Position numbers and translations under genes: made by a program
DNA from: Sphingomonas sp. S2M10
GTDB lineage: Bacteria; Pseudomonadota; Alphaproteobacteria; Sphingomonadales; Sphingomonadaceae
Assembly: GCF_012650175.1 (NCBI RefSeq)
Contig: NZ_JAAILI010000034.1
Span: 1-64,000, forward strand
Direction of reading: 5' to 3'
DNA length: 64,000 nt
The notes under the pieces: generated by a model
Told to the model about the DNA's origin: nothing
What the model saw: only the letters and a program-made list of their open reading frames with translations
Database searches by the model: none
Shown here: positions 45,901-54,595 of the stretch, one piece after another
Numbering within the stretch: position 1 is the first letter of the stretch
How the letters are laid out: every line of letters begins with the position of its first letter

Positions 45901-45926
45901 CCTCTAGCATGTAGAGGAGAGCTGCC

Positions 45927-46811
45927 ATGACGATGCCTTCCCCGGCCCCCTGGCTCGACGCCGTGTTGATCGGATGGTTCGTGCTGACCGCGATATCGGT
46001 CGCTTACGTCGCGTGGGATGCCTTCACCCGCAACCCCGAGTTGCGGGTGATGAAATGGGGGTGGCTGCTGGTCACGCTCTACGGCGGCCCGATCATGGCC
46101 GCGGCCTATGTCCTGTCCTGCCAGGAACCGGCGAACGAGCGGCACGAGGACTTCGTTCGGCCGCTCTGGAAGCAGGCGTTCGGGTCGGCCATTCATTGCA
46201 TGGCGGGTGACGCGACCGGCGTCATCGCCGCGGCCGCGATCACCACGGCACTCGGCCTGCCGATGTGGCAGGACGTGATTGCGGAATATGTGTTCGGCTT
46301 CGCGTTCGGGCTGCTGATTTTCCAGGCGCTGTTCATGCGCGACATGGCGGGCGGTTCCTATTGGGGGGCGCTTCGCATGTCGTTCATCCCCGAATGGCTT
46401 TCGATGAATGCCGTTATGGCCGGCATGATCCCGACGATGGTGGTGTTGATGAGCCGGGACATGGCTGCGATGCACGCCAACTCGCTTCGCTTTTGGGGCG
46501 TCATGTCGCTTGCGACGCTTGTCGGCTTCGCCGTTGCCTACCCTATCAACCTTTGGCTTGTCGGCGTCCGGTTGAAGCACGGCATGGGCACGGTGCGCGT
46601 ACTCGGGCATGGCGGGCACGAGGTCGCCGCGGACCGGCAATCGGCTACGCCGATGCCGGACATGAAGCACGATGCGATGGCAGGGATGAGCGGCATGGGG
46701 ACGGGCCCGCGCGTGACCGGACCGCAGATCGTCGCGATGACGGCGCTGACGCTCCTAATGCTTGGCGCGGGCATCATAGTTGCAACGCTGTTCGGCCGAT
46801 GGGCGATGTAG
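45927..46811 (+). CDS. DUF4396 membrane protein
   Basis: A 294-residue membrane protein with about seven helices. HCMAGDATGVIAAAAIT and EYVFGFAFGLLIFQALFM, followed by SFIPEWLSMNAVMAGMIPTMVVL, are characteristic of DUF4396, which often accompanies copper genes. A cytoplasmic or periplasmic His/Met loop (MPDMKHDAMAGMSGMG) lies before the last helix. Function unknown; metal transport is a reasonable guess. Confidence 0.8.
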   Translation: MTMPSPAPWLDAVLIGWFVLTAISVAYVAWDAFTRNPELRVMKWGWLLVTLYGGPIMAAAYVLSCQEPANERHEDFVRPLWKQAFGSAIHCMAGDATGVIAAAAITTALGLPMWQDVIAEYVFGFAFGLLIFQALFMRDMAGGSYWGALRMSFIPEWLSMNAVMAGMIPTMVVLMSRDMAAMHANSLRFWGVMSLATLVGFAVAYPINLWLVGVRLKHGMGTVRVLGHGGHEVAADRQSATPMPDMKHDAMAGMSGMGTGPRVTGPQIVAMTALTLLMLGAGIIVATLFGRWAM

Positions 46812-46839
46812 CATCGCCTCGATCGACGGAGATCGCGAC

Positions 46840-46865
46840 AAGGGGTGATTCCGCGGCGCGCGTAT
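46840..46865 (+). promoter_or_regulatory. ECF-type promoter upstream of a broken Csp gene
   Basis: AAGGGG (46840-46845), 15 nt, CGTAT (46861-46865), 36 nt before the ATG of the frameshifted gene at 46901. Confidence 0.55.
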
Positions 46866-46900
46866 CAGGGGCAGGCGGGGACTCACACGGAGGTAGAGAG

Positions 46901-47010
46901 ATGCACCAGATCAACCCCGACATGAAGGCGTGCATGGACGCCCTGCCACGAATGCCATGTGCCCTGCCTTCACATGGCGATGAACCATTGCCTTAAATGG
47001 GTGGCCAGCA
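46901..47010 (+). pseudogene. four-helix Cys-rich copper protein, frameshifted and truncated
   Basis: Begins MHQINPDMKACMDA, matching MHQIDPEMKACIDA of the intact gene at 54136. One extra C near 46940 shifts the frame; removing it restores CHECHVPCLHMAMNHCL, the same helix as in the intact copy. The similarity ends at about 47000 and the frame runs into a sigma-factor remnant. A ribosome site (GGAGG) and an ECF-type promoter are still present. Confidence 0.8.
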
Positions 47011-47291
47011 CGCCGTGCGGCAATTTGTCATTGGCGGTGCCAATTGGCAGGGAGGCCGAGGCTGTCCCGGGAGACCGAAACGCGATTGAAGACGCCGTAG
47101 CCAATCGACAGGAACTGGACCGGGCGACACGTGCCATCGCCGTGTTGCCAACGACCTTGAAGGAATCGCTGGTCCTCCGGACTATCGAGGGCATCAGCCA
47201 AGTCGAAACCGCACTGATACTCGACATAAGCGAGAAGGCGGCCGAAACGCGTCTCTATCGCGCCCGCCAACGGGCAGCATCGCTGTCGTAA
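47011..47291 (+). pseudogene. C-terminal remnant of an ECF sigma factor
   Basis: The frame reads RNAIEDAVANRQELDRATRAIAVLPTTLKESLVLRTIEGISQVETALILDISEKAAETRLYRARQ, which parallels region 4 of the intact sigma factor at 42296 (LPASLKDTLILRT, ISQKAVETRLYRAR). Region 2 is absent and the 5' end is joined to the broken Csp gene. The region-4 HTH is intact, but no normal start was found. Confidence 0.75.
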
Positions 47292-47335
47292 CAGCTTGGC
47301 CCCACCCTGTTCGGCAAAAAAGAAGGCACGAGTTT

Positions 47336-47361
47336 GAGGGGTAAGCGATCTGCCGTCGTAT
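47336..47361 (+). promoter_or_regulatory. ECF-type promoter upstream of the acyltransferase
   Basis: GAGGGG (47336-47341), 15 nt, CGTAT (47357-47361); exact match. Its position argues against the ATG at 47369 as translation start. Confidence 0.6.
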
Positions 47362-47428
47362 CGTATGCATGGGGGATACAACGGATGCGCGCCGCGGAGA
47401 CGGCTTTTCGACCAAATCTGGGCAAGAC

Positions 47429-48574
47429 ATGGAGCGCGGCGACCAGAAGTCGGGTCAGGGCGCTTTTGCGGTTATGGATGCCATGCGCTGTGTCCTGGCA
47501 GTCGTAGTCGCGTTCGCACATGCTTGGTATCTCCTCATCGAAGATTATTGCGGGCAAGCCTCGGTCGCGGCTTCGGCCGGCTATTTTTTGGCTGGTTATG
47601 CGCATGCAAGCGTCATTCTTTTCTTCGTGCTCAGCGGCTTCTGGATCGCGCGCAGTATCGACAGACGGATCGGGGATTGGCATTGGTCAAGCTACCTGAT
47701 CGACCGCCTTGCGCGATTGCTGGTCGTGCTAGTGCCGGCATTGGTGATCGGTGGAGCGCTCGACGCGGTGGGCCTCTACGCCCTCGAGTCATCGACCCAT
47801 CTCGGCACGACCGAGACTTACGTGCTGCGCAAGGATGTCGTCGGCGCGCTCGAGTGGCATGTGCTGCTAGGCAACATTCTCTTCTTGCAGGGCATCGTGG
47901 TTGCGCCGTTCGGCACTAACGGACCACTTTGGAGCCTCGCTTATGAATTCTGGTTTTACATCTGGTTTCCGGCCATTGTCGTCAGTTGGAGGCAACGTCG
48001 CCCGTCAATCTTCTTAATTTTTATCGGTCTGGCCTGGATTACGCCATTCATGCTGATCGGCTTTGCTTGTTGGCTTTGTGGTGCTGCGCTTCATGGTATG
48101 ACCAAAACGCATCTGACGAATTTTCCCCGATCACCGATTGGCCGCACCTGGCTGATCATTGCGAGCAGCATATTACCGGCAATACTTATCGTTGTGCGGG
48201 TTGTCGGACTGGAGGGCCTTGAACTGGCACTGGCGGGCGCATTCGCACTTTTTCTATATATATTGCTACGAGCGAATCCGCCAACGCCGCGCTGGTTGCG
48301 ACCGTTCGCCGGTTATGGAGCAAAAGCCAGCTTTTCACTCTATGCCATGCACTTTCCAATCATGGCATTCGCCGCAGCGTTGTTAGTGGGCTCTGAGCGC
48401 TTACCACCAACGGCGGGCAACATCGCACTTGTTGGCGCTACGCTCGCACTTGCAGTTTTTGCCTGTGGTCTGTTTGCGACTCTCACCGAACGGCACACCG
48501 CGCGGGTACGCACCTTCTTCTACGCCAAGCTGTTGACCGTCCAGAAAGCGTGCGCGGGCCGTTTGGTATCCTAG
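47429..48574 (+). CDS. acyltransferase 3 family membrane protein
   Basis: A protein of about 380 residues with about ten membrane helices. The N-terminal MDAMRCVLAVVVAFAHAWYLL carries the catalytic His of the OafA/NodX group, and HASVILFFVLSGFWIARS follows, as in the family. It probably O-acylates a surface polysaccharide or lipid. The open frame extends to 47369, but the promoter at 47336-47361 makes starts at 47429 or 47474 more likely. It is clearly less GC-rich than its neighbours, so probably a recent acquisition. Confidence 0.8.
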   Translation: MERGDQKSGQGAFAVMDAMRCVLAVVVAFAHAWYLLIEDYCGQASVAASAGYFLAGYAHASVILFFVLSGFWIARSIDRRIGDWHWSSYLIDRLARLLVVLVPALVIGGALDAVGLYALESSTHLGTTETYVLRKDVVGALEWHVLLGNILFLQGIVVAPFGTNGPLWSLAYEFWFYIWFPAIVVSWRQRRPSIFLIFIGLAWITPFMLIGFACWLCGAALHGMTKTHLTNFPRSPIGRTWLIIASSILPAILIVVRVVGLEGLELALAGAFALFLYILLRANPPTPRWLRPFAGYGAKASFSLYAMHFPIMAFAAALLVGSERLPPTAGNIALVGATLALAVFACGLFATLTERHTARVRTFFYAKLLTVQKACAGRLVS

Positions 48575-48601
48575 AACTGCAGCAAGGCTTGTCGAATCGG
48601 T

Positions 48602-48627
48602 GAGGGGTGGATGGATTACGCACGTAT
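48602..48627 (+). promoter_or_regulatory. ECF-type promoter of DUF305 gene
   Basis: GAGGGG (48602-48607), 15 nt, CGTAT (48623-48627); exact match, 99 nt before the ATG at 48727. Confidence 0.7.
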
Positions 48628-48726
48628 CATCCACTGACTGTTATGGATGCGCTAGCCTGTCCGGCGACGCGCGACACGGCGCGGCGCACTTATGCGGGCG
48701 GGCGGCATCAACACGGGAGAGTAGCG

Positions 48727-49173
48727 ATGATGAAGAACGCATATGTGAGCTTGGCGGTGCAGACCGTCGTCAGCGGCATCATCATGTATTTCGTTATGTT
48801 CGTGATGATCGACAGTTTAGGCAGCTTCTACAACAACCTGAATATGTTCTATATGACGCTGATGATGGTCGCGCCGATGGTAGTCGCGATGATCCTCGCC
48901 ATGCGCCATATGTTTCCTTCCAGGGCGGCGAACAGCGCACTAATTATCGGCTCGATCGCGGTCTTCCTCGGCAGCTACGCGCTGATCCGGACGCAGACGA
49001 CGATCGGAGACCGGGCGTTCACGCGGTCGATGATTCCGCATCACTCGGGCGCGATCCTGATGTGCCAAGAGGCGTCGCTCCGTGATCCCGAGTTGAAAGC
49101 GCTATGCGGCGAAATCATCAAGGGGCAGCGCCGCGAGATCGATCAGATGAAGGCCATTCTTCCCCGGCTTTGA
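48727..49173 (+). CDS. DUF305 membrane protein (second copy)
   Basis: A 148-residue protein closely similar to the one at 38613-39086 (FYNNLNMxYMTLMMVAPMVV and FxRSMIPHHSGAILMC are shared). It has three helices and a C-terminal DUF305 domain. The start ATG at 48727, with GGGAGAG upstream, lacks the His/Met N-terminal extension of the other copy. Confidence 0.85.
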   Translation: MMKNAYVSLAVQTVVSGIIMYFVMFVMIDSLGSFYNNLNMFYMTLMMVAPMVVAMILAMRHMFPSRAANSALIIGSIAVFLGSYALIRTQTTIGDRAFTRSMIPHHSGAILMCQEASLRDPELKALCGEIIKGQRREIDQMKAILPRL

Positions 49174-49226
49174 ACCGAAGCGCGACTGATAGGACAAGCC
49201 ACCCAACGATTATCGCTTCGGCGGAT

Positions 49227-49252
49227 GAGGGGGGCGCGCTTCCGGCGCGTAG
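49227..49252 (+). promoter_or_regulatory. ECF-type promoter of secreted DUF305 gene
   Basis: GAGGGG (49227-49232), 15 nt, CGTAG (49248-49252); one mismatch in the -10; about 30-45 nt before the likely start codons. Confidence 0.6.
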
Positions 49253-49280
49253 AAAATTGACACGACCCGAGGAGATCGAG

Positions 49281-49661
49281 CTGCGTATTGTACCCGTGCT
49301 GGCGACCCTTGCCTTGCTCGCTACCCCGGCCCTAGCCCAGCAGGCGGGGCATCAGGGCATGAACCATCAAGGCATGGATCATTCCAAGATGATGCAGCCA
49401 ACCGCGGCCAACCCCTACGGCCCGGCCGAGATGGACATGCACCAGAAGATGATGGCGGCGAAGGGAGCCGATGCCGGCGAGACGTGGATTCGCAAAATGA
49501 TCGAGCATCACCGCGGTGCGGTCGCGATGTCGCAGATCGCGCTTCGCAGTTCCCAGAATGCAGAGGTCCGGGGCGAGGCGCAGAAAGCCATCACAAGCCA
49601 GAACCGCGAAATCGCGACCCTGAATGCGATGCTCCGCAAAATGGGCAAGCCTGCTCAATAA
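49281..49661 (+). CDS. secreted DUF305 protein
   Basis: A protein of about 126 residues with a signal peptide (PVLATLALLATPALAQQ), a His/Met segment (HQGMNHQGMDHSKMMQ) and a DUF305 domain (ETWIRKMIEHHRGAVAMSQIAL, AQKAITSQNREIATLNAML). The E-H-H motif and Met residues are candidate copper ligands. The start is unclear: CTG at 49281 has a well-spaced GAGGAG; GTG at 49296 is the next option. No ATG fits. Confidence 0.75.
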   Translation: MRIVPVLATLALLATPALAQQAGHQGMNHQGMDHSKMMQPTAANPYGPAEMDMHQKMMAAKGADAGETWIRKMIEHHRGAVAMSQIALRSSQNAEVRGEAQKAITSQNREIATLNAMLRKMGKPAQ

Positions 49662-49759
49662 CCGCATGGTCCCGCTCCAATCGGACGGGACCGCCAACGA
49701 TGCTTCGACCAAGATCTGTATGCGCTACCTGATCGCCGCGCTGGCGCTGGGCGTTCGTC

Positions 49760-50472
49760 GGACGACCTTGGCGGCGACGTGACGGTGAAGGCCGAGCGGG
49801 GGACACGCCAGTTCGCGACCGGCGACCGCATCATGTTCCTTCGCAACGAACGGGGCATGGGGGTCAAGAACGGCACGCTCGCCCGATCGAGCGGGTATCG
49901 CCCGAGGGCATGGCGGTGCGCCTCGATGACGGGCGCGGTGTCGCGTTCGACACCAAGGATTATGCCCATGTCGATCATGGCTATGCCGCCACCATCCATA
50001 AATCGCAGGGGGTGACGGTCGATCGCGCCCCTGTCCTCGCCACCCCCGGCATGGACCGGCACAGCGCCTATGTCGGCATGTCGCGGCATCGCGACGACGT
50101 GCATCTCCATTACGGCCGCGCGACTTCGCCGACCAGCGCCAGCTCGTCCGCGCCCTGTCGCGCGACCGGGGCAAGGGACATGGCGGGCGACCATGCCCGG
50201 CCCGAGCAGGACCAGGCCCGCGCGTTCGACCGGTTGCGTGCCGCGATAGAAGGTCAGGACCGTGAGCTGGCATTGCTACGCCGTGCCGTGGAGGGCTTGG
50301 CGGCCGAGCGCGCCGCGCGATCAACGTGCCCGACTACAGCAAGGCGCTTGGCGTGCTTCAGCAGGGCGTGGACACGGCGACCGGCCGCATCGACCATGTT
50401 GTCCATATTCTTTCCAAAGCCCCGGTCATGGCGATGACGCCCAAGCAGATGGCGCAGCGCATCGCGGCGTGA
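49760..50472 (+). pseudogene. remnants of conjugative relaxase TraA joined to a DUF6118 gene
   Basis: Three reading frames must be joined. VKAERGTRQFATGDRIMFLRNERGMGVKNG (about 49782-49877) and then LDDGRGVAFDTKDYAHVDHGYAATIHKSQG ... YVGMSRHRDDVHLHYGR (about 49915-50120) are the SF1 helicase part of Ti-type relaxase TraA. DHARPEQDQARAFDRLRAAIEGQDRELALLRRAVEGLAAERA and, after a frameshift near 50320, INVPDYSKALGVLQQGVD ... MTPKQMAQRIAA (stop at 50472) match the start of DUF6118 plasmid proteins. No functional product is expected. Confidence 0.75.
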
Positions 50473-50511
50473 ACGCTCGGCCTACCACGTTGGGAAGCAG
50501 GGCAGCGCCTA

Positions 50512-50664
50512 ATGCAGAGCGCCAGCCCGACCGCGTTCCGTGGGATCGTCGCGGCCGACAGAATCGTGACGGTTAATCGCGAAGCGATTGAAAGGTGCGT
50601 AGAAGCTGCTGCGAAAGCCCGTGAGACGGTGCGATGCACCGTCAAGGTCGCGCCCGCCCCATAA
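50512..50664 (+). repeat. repeat unit with small ORF (KARETVRC repeat, copy 1)
   Basis: A 50-codon frame ending AAAKARETVRCTVKVAPAP. Its last part is repeated, diverged, at 54519-54555 and 56681-56775, with KARETV(R/L)C kept each time. Whether it encodes a peptide, or whether the opposite strand (TLTVHRTVSRAF) is read, is open. The rest of 50473-50810 shows no other gene. Confidence 0.45.
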
Positions 50665-50810
50665 AGTAACAACGCGGACTTTTGAGGCTTCAGCCGGTGT
50701 CATGACCGTTTCAGGCCGGTGCACTTATGATCGCGAGGCGGGCGCGTGCGGATCAACGCACAATCCTTTTACGCGCCCGCCCCGAAAGCCCTCAGGCAAA
50801 ATAGGGCTCT

Positions 50811-51005
50811 CTATTGCGTCACCGCGAAGCCGGCCTTCTCTATGGCCCGCTTGAGTTGCTGTACATCGGCCGTCGAGTTTACCGAAACGGTCTTGCTCGC
50901 CAAGTCGACGTTGACGACGGCCTTGGCATCGACGCGCTGAAGCGCGCTGGTCACACCGCGCGCACAGCCTCCGCAGGTCATTCCCTGAACTTTGAAATCG
51001 ATCAT
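50811..51005 (-). CDS. copZ: copper chaperone, HMA domain (CopZ-like)
   Basis: A 64-residue ferredoxin-like heavy-metal-associated domain with the metal motif GMTCGGCARGV (C-x-x-C) and the usual beta-alpha-beta layout ending EKAGFAVTQ. It carries Cu(I) to the P-type ATPase encoded divergently. The start at 51005 gives a complete domain; the upstream open frame runs through the promoter. A MerR-type promoter lies at 51036-51066. Confidence 0.9.
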   Translation of the reverse strand: MIDFKVQGMTCGGCARGVTSALQRVDAKAVVNVDLASKTVSVNSTADVQQLKRAIEKAGFAVTQ

Positions 51006-51035
51006 CTTCGTTCTTCCATGAGGTGGATGAAGCAG

Positions 51036-51066
51036 ATGTGGGGTTTGACACTGTGTCAGGGTCAAG
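51036..51066 (-). promoter_or_regulatory. MerR-type promoter of copZ
   Basis: Minus strand TTGACC (51066-51061), dyad TGACACAGTGTCA (51058-51046), 19-nt spacer to CCACAT (51041-51036). Confidence 0.65.
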
Positions 51067-51081
51067 GGGTGTATTTAGCTG

Positions 51082-51112
51082 TTGACCTTGACACGATGTG
51101 AGGGACGATAAG
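51082..51112 (+). promoter_or_regulatory. MerR-type promoter of the copper ATPase
   Basis: TTGACC (51082-51087), imperfect dyad TTGACACGATGTGAGG, 19-nt spacer to GATAAG (51107-51112). Long spacers of 19 nt are the hallmark of MerR-activated promoters. Confidence 0.7.
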
Positions 51113-51139
51113 GCCATCGACTCAGTAGTGGAGACGACC

Positions 51140-53593
51140 ATGAGCGCCCCGGCGCAGCTGCCAATGCAGACACAGGCGAGAAGCGAAGACAGGCTGTCGC
51201 TGGCCATCGATGGCATGACCTGCGCGACGTGTGTCGGGCGGGTGGAGCGCGCCATCGCCGGGGTGCCGGGCGTCGCCGGCGTCTCGGTCAATCTCGCGAC
51301 GGAGCGCGCGAACGTCGAGTTCGTCGATGGACGATCCGATGTCGCTGCCGTAGCCGATGCGGTTCTTGCGGCGGGCTACACCCCGTTGACGCAAACGACC
51401 GAGTTGACGATCACGGGCATGACCTGCGCCTCATGTGTCGGCCGGGTCGAGAAGGCGCTGCTGAAAGTGCCCGGCGTCCGCTCCGCGAGTGTCAACCTGG
51501 CAGCCGAGACGGCGCGGATCGAAACGGTGGGTGGCGTCCCCACTTATGTCTTGGTCGAGGCCGTCGAAAGCGCTGGTTACACCGCATTCGCGCGCACCGG
51601 ATCGGCGGAGGCGGAACGAAGCGCCGAGGACGCCCGCCGCGACGCAGCCGCAACAAGAGAGCTCCGCCACGTGCTGATCGCCGCGGCGCTGTCGCTGCCG
51701 CTGGTCGTTCCGATGCTGCTGGCCCCGTTCGGTATCGAGGTGGCGGTGCCGGGCTGGATCCAGCTGCTGCTCGCGACGCCCGTGCAGTTCTGGCTGGGCG
51801 CGCGCTTCTATCGCGCGGGTTGGAAGGCCGCGCGCGCCCGAACCGGCAACATGGACCTGTTGGTCGCGATCGGCACATCGGCCGCCTACGGGCTCAGCCT
51901 CTACCAGCTGCTGTTCGCGCCGATGCACGGCATGGATGCGCATTATTACTTCGAGGCTTCGGCCGTCGTCATCACCCTTATCCTGCTCGGCAAATGGCTC
52001 GAAGGCCGCGCCAAGCGTCAGACCGGAGAGGCGATCCGCGCGCTGATGGCGCTGCGGCCCGACCAGGCTCGCGTTGTCGGCACCGACGGCAGCGAACGAG
52101 AGATTGCCCTGGCGGAGGTGCGCTCGGGTGACCGCGTCCGCGTCCGGCCCGGGGAGCGCATCCCCGTCGATGGACGACTGATCGAGGGAGCGACCCATGT
52201 CGATGAATCCATGCTCACCGGAGAGAGCCTTCCGGTCGCCAAGGCCGCTGGAGACCCAGTGACCGGCGGATCGATCAACGCGGACGGGCTCATCCTGGTC
52301 GAGACGACGGCGGTGGGGGCTGAGACCACCCTCGCCCGCATCGTGCGCCTGGTCGAAAGCGCGCAAGGCGCCAAGGCTCCGATCCAGCGGCTCGTCGACA
52401 AGGTCAGCGCCGTGTTCGTGCCAATCGTCCTCGTCATAGCCGCGCTTACCCTCGCCGGATGGCTGATCGCCGGCGCCGGAGTGGAAGTCGCGATCCTGAA
52501 CGCGGTCGCGGTGCTCGTCATCGCCTGTCCGTGCGCGCTCGGCCTGGCCACGCCGACCGCGATCATGGCCGGCACGGGCGTTGCCGCGCGGGCCGGTGTC
52601 CTCATCAAGGACGCGGAGGCGCTGGAGACCGCGCACCGCATCAACATCGTCGCGTTCGACAAGACCGGCACGCTGACCGAGGGCAAGCCCTCGCTGCTGG
52701 CCGCACTGCCGGCCGAGGGGGCCGAACGCGCCGAGCTGATCGCGCTCGCCGCGGCGCTTCAGGCTGGAAGCGAGCATCCGCTCGCCCGGGCCGTCTTGGC
52801 GTGGGCCAGCTCGGAAGGCGTCGAACCCGCCCGCGCCAACGGGATGCGCGGCCTGCCCGGCCGCGGGGTTGCTGCAGACGTCAACGGCCGCAACCTGATC
52901 CTCGGCAGCACGCGCTTGATGGACGACGAAGCTATCGTGATGACACCGCTGGCGAGTGAGGCGGCCAGGCTGGAAGCCGAGGGACGGACGGTCTCCTGGG
53001 TCGCGGAACGCGCGCCCGAACGCCGCCTTCTCGGCCTTCTGGCGTTCGGCGACGAGGTCAAGGCTTCCGCCGCTGCTGCCGTGGCGGCGCTGCATGGCCG
53101 TGGCATACGCAGCGTGATGCTGACCGGAGACAATGCGGGAAGCGCCCGCGCAGCGGCGGCCAAGCTCGGCATCGACGATTTCGTTGCCAATGTCCTGCCG
53201 GAAGGAAAGTCGGATGCGGTAGCAGCATTGCGGGGCGGGGACCGCACGGTCGCGATGGTCGGGGACGGCGTCAACGACGCCCCTGCCCTCGCTGCAGCAG
53301 ATGTCGGCATCGCCATGTCAACCGGAACAGACGTTGCGATGCACGCAGCGGGCATCACGCTGATGCGGGGCGATCCGCGCCTGGTCGCGGACGCGATCGA
53401 CATCTCCAAACGGACATATTCCAAGATCCGCCAGGGGCTGTTCTGGGCGTTCATCTACAACCTGGTCGGCATCCCGCTGGCAGCGTTCGGGTATCTAAGC
53501 CCGGTGATCGCCGGCGCGGCGATGGCGCTGTCGAGTGTCAGCGTCGTCGCCAATGCTCTGACGCTTCGCCGTTGGCGTCCGACAGCGGCTTGA
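51140..53593 (+). CDS. copA: Cu(I)-exporting P-type ATPase CopA
   Basis: An 817-residue P1B-type ATPase. Two N-terminal HMA domains (GMTCATC and GMTCASC) precede about eight membrane helices with the CPC ion motif ([13 protein letters not shown]), the phosphorylation site DKTGTLTEG, the nucleotide-domain HP (SEHPLARAV) and [10 protein letters not shown]. It pumps Cu(I) from the cytoplasm to the periplasm. The start ATG at 51140 follows GGAG. It is divergent from copZ and followed by cueR 11 nt downstream. Confidence 0.95.
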   Translation: MSAPAQLPMQTQARSEDRLSLAIDGMTCATCVGRVERAIAGVPGVAGVSVNLATERANVEFVDGRSDVAAVADAVLAAGYTPLTQTTELTITGMTCASCVGRVEKALLKVPGVRSASVNLAAETARIETVGGVPTYVLVEAVESAGYTAFARTGSAEAERSAEDARRDAAATRELRHVLIAAALSLPLVVPMLLAPFGIEVAVPGWIQLLLATPVQFWLGARFYRAGWKAARARTGNMDLLVAIGTSAAYGLSLYQLLFAPMHGMDAHYYFEASAVVITLILLGKWLEGRAKRQTGEAIRALMALRPDQARVVGTDGSEREIALAEVRSGDRVRVRPGERIPVDGRLIEGATHVDESMLTGESLPVAKAAGDPVTGGSINADGLILVETTAVGAETTLARIVRLVESAQGAKAPIQRLVDKVSAVFVPIVLVIAALTLAGWLIAGAGVEVAILNAVAVLVIACPCALGLATPTAIMAGTGVAARAGVLIKDAEALETAHRINIVAFDKTGTLTEGKPSLLAALPAEGAERAELIALAAALQAGSEHPLARAVLAWASSEGVEPARANGMRGLPGRGVAADVNGRNLILGSTRLMDDEAIVMTPLASEAARLEAEGRTVSWVAERAPERRLLGLLAFGDEVKASAAAAVAALHGRGIRSVMLTGDNAGSARAAAAKLGIDDFVANVLPEGKSDAVAALRGGDRTVAMVGDGVNDAPALAAADVGIAMSTGTDVAMHAAGITLMRGDPRLVADAIDISKRTYSKIRQGLFWAFIYNLVGIPLAAFGYLSPVIAGAAMALSSVSVVANALTLRRWRPTAA

Positions 53594-53604
53594 GGAGGCG
53601 ATAC

Positions 53605-53994
53605 GTGAATATAGGACAGGCGGCCAAAGCTTCGGGCGTCAGCCAGCGGATGATCCGCCATTATGAGGCGATCGGCCTCATTCCGAAGGCCACGCGGCGT
53701 GATTCCGGCTACCGCGACTATGACGAACGCGAAGTCCACATGTTGCGCTTCATCGGCCGCGCACGCGATCTGGGCTTTCCAATTTCGGAGATCGGCCAGC
53801 TCGTCGCGCTGTGGCAGGACGGCGATCGGGCGAGTGGTGAGGTCAAGGCCCTCGCGCTTGCACGAGCCGCGGAGATGGAGCGCAAGGAGCACGAGCTCCG
53901 AGCGATGCGCAAGTCGCTCGAAGATCTGGCGCGTCGCTGCGCGGGCGGAGATCGACCGGATTGCCCGATCTTGCGATCGGAGTGGAACATGTGA
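53605..53994 (+). CDS. cueR: Cu(I)-responsive MerR regulator CueR
   Basis: A 129-residue regulator. MerR HTH (MNIGQAAKASGVSQRMIRHYEAIGLI) and a C-terminal loop CAGGDRPDCPIL with the two Cys that bind Cu(I) in CueR. The start is GTG with GAGGAGG upstream. It presumably activates the MerR-type promoters at 51036, 51082 and 54020. The spacing of the Cys pair is the same as in the second MerR protein at 20355. Confidence 0.93.
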   Translation: MNIGQAAKASGVSQRMIRHYEAIGLIPKATRRDSGYRDYDEREVHMLRFIGRARDLGFPISEIGQLVALWQDGDRASGEVKALALARAAEMERKEHELRAMRKSLEDLARRCAGGDRPDCPILRSEWNM

Positions 53995-54019
53995 GTCTGC
54001 GTTGCGCTAAAGAAAAGGG

Positions 54020-54050
54020 TTGACCTTGGACGATGGTCCGAGCCGTAAGG
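54020..54050 (+). promoter_or_regulatory. MerR-type promoter of Cys-rich gene
   Basis: TTGACC (54020-54025), dyad GGAC-GATG-GTCC (54028-54039), 19-nt spacer to GTAAGG. Confidence 0.6.
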
Positions 54051-54072
54051 ACGGTGAAGTCCAAACCGCGGC

Positions 54073-54098
54073 GAGGGATAGCGCCAAGTACCGCGTAT
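54073..54098 (+). promoter_or_regulatory. ECF-type promoter of Cys-rich gene
   Basis: GAGGGA (54073-54078), 15 nt, CGTAT (54094-54098). One mismatch. The gene would thus have both a CueR-type and an ECF-type promoter. Confidence 0.5.
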
Positions 54099-54135
54099 AT
54101 ACAAGGGGAGGGGGGCGCATATGGAAGGAAAGACA

Positions 54136-54468
54136 ATGCATCAGATCGATCCCGAGATGAAGGCGTGCATCGACGCCTGCCATGAATGCCACATCACCTG
54201 CCTTCACATGGCGATGAATCACTGCCTGGAGGCGGGCGGGCGACACGCCGAGCCTCAGCACATGAAGCTGATGCTGGACTGTGCTCAGATTTGCAGTGTC
54301 GCGATCGACTTCATGGCGCGCAAGTCCGAGCACCACCGGCATATCTGCCGCGAGTGCGCCGAGATTTGCCGGGCGTGCGCGTCGAGCTGCGAAGGGCTGG
54401 ACGGCATGGAGGATTGCGTCGCCGCGTGTCGCAAGTGCGCCGACGCTTGCGACAAGATGGCCGCGTAA
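54136..54468 (+). CDS. four-helix Cys-rich copper-binding protein
   Basis: A 110-residue cytoplasmic protein with no signal peptide. Cys and His occur at helical spacing throughout (CIDACHECHITCLHMAMNHC, CAQICS, CRECAEICRACASSCEG, CVAACRKCADACDKM). This is a cytosolic Csp3-like or DUF326 copper-storage protein. GGAAGGAAA precedes the ATG at 54136. The broken relative at 46901 had the same N-terminus. Confidence 0.88.
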   Translation: MHQIDPEMKACIDACHECHITCLHMAMNHCLEAGGRHAEPQHMKLMLDCAQICSVAIDFMARKSEHHRHICRECAEICRACASSCEGLDGMEDCVAACRKCADACDKMAA

Positions 54469-54475
54469 ATGGCCC

Positions 54476-54502
54476 GAGGGCGGCGCTTTCCCCGCCGCCC
54501 TC
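54476..54502 (+). terminator. hairpin terminator
   Basis: GAGGGCGGCG, a seven-base loop, CGCCGCCCTC; a perfect 10-bp stem right after the Cys-rich gene. Confidence 0.6.
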
Positions 54503-54518
54503 CCGTTACATTGCGAGC

Positions 54519-54555
54519 CAAGGCGCGTGAGACGGTGCTATGCACGGTCAGGGTT
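54519..54555 (+). repeat. KARETVRC repeat, copy 2 (short)
   Basis: AAGGCGCGTGAGACGGTGC followed by TATGCACGGTCAGGGT encodes KARETVLCTVRV in the same frame sense as copy 1. Only the core is retained. Confidence 0.5.
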
Positions 54556-54595
54556 GGCAGCAACGCTTTAGAGAGGGGCGTCACCTGCCCTGCCG

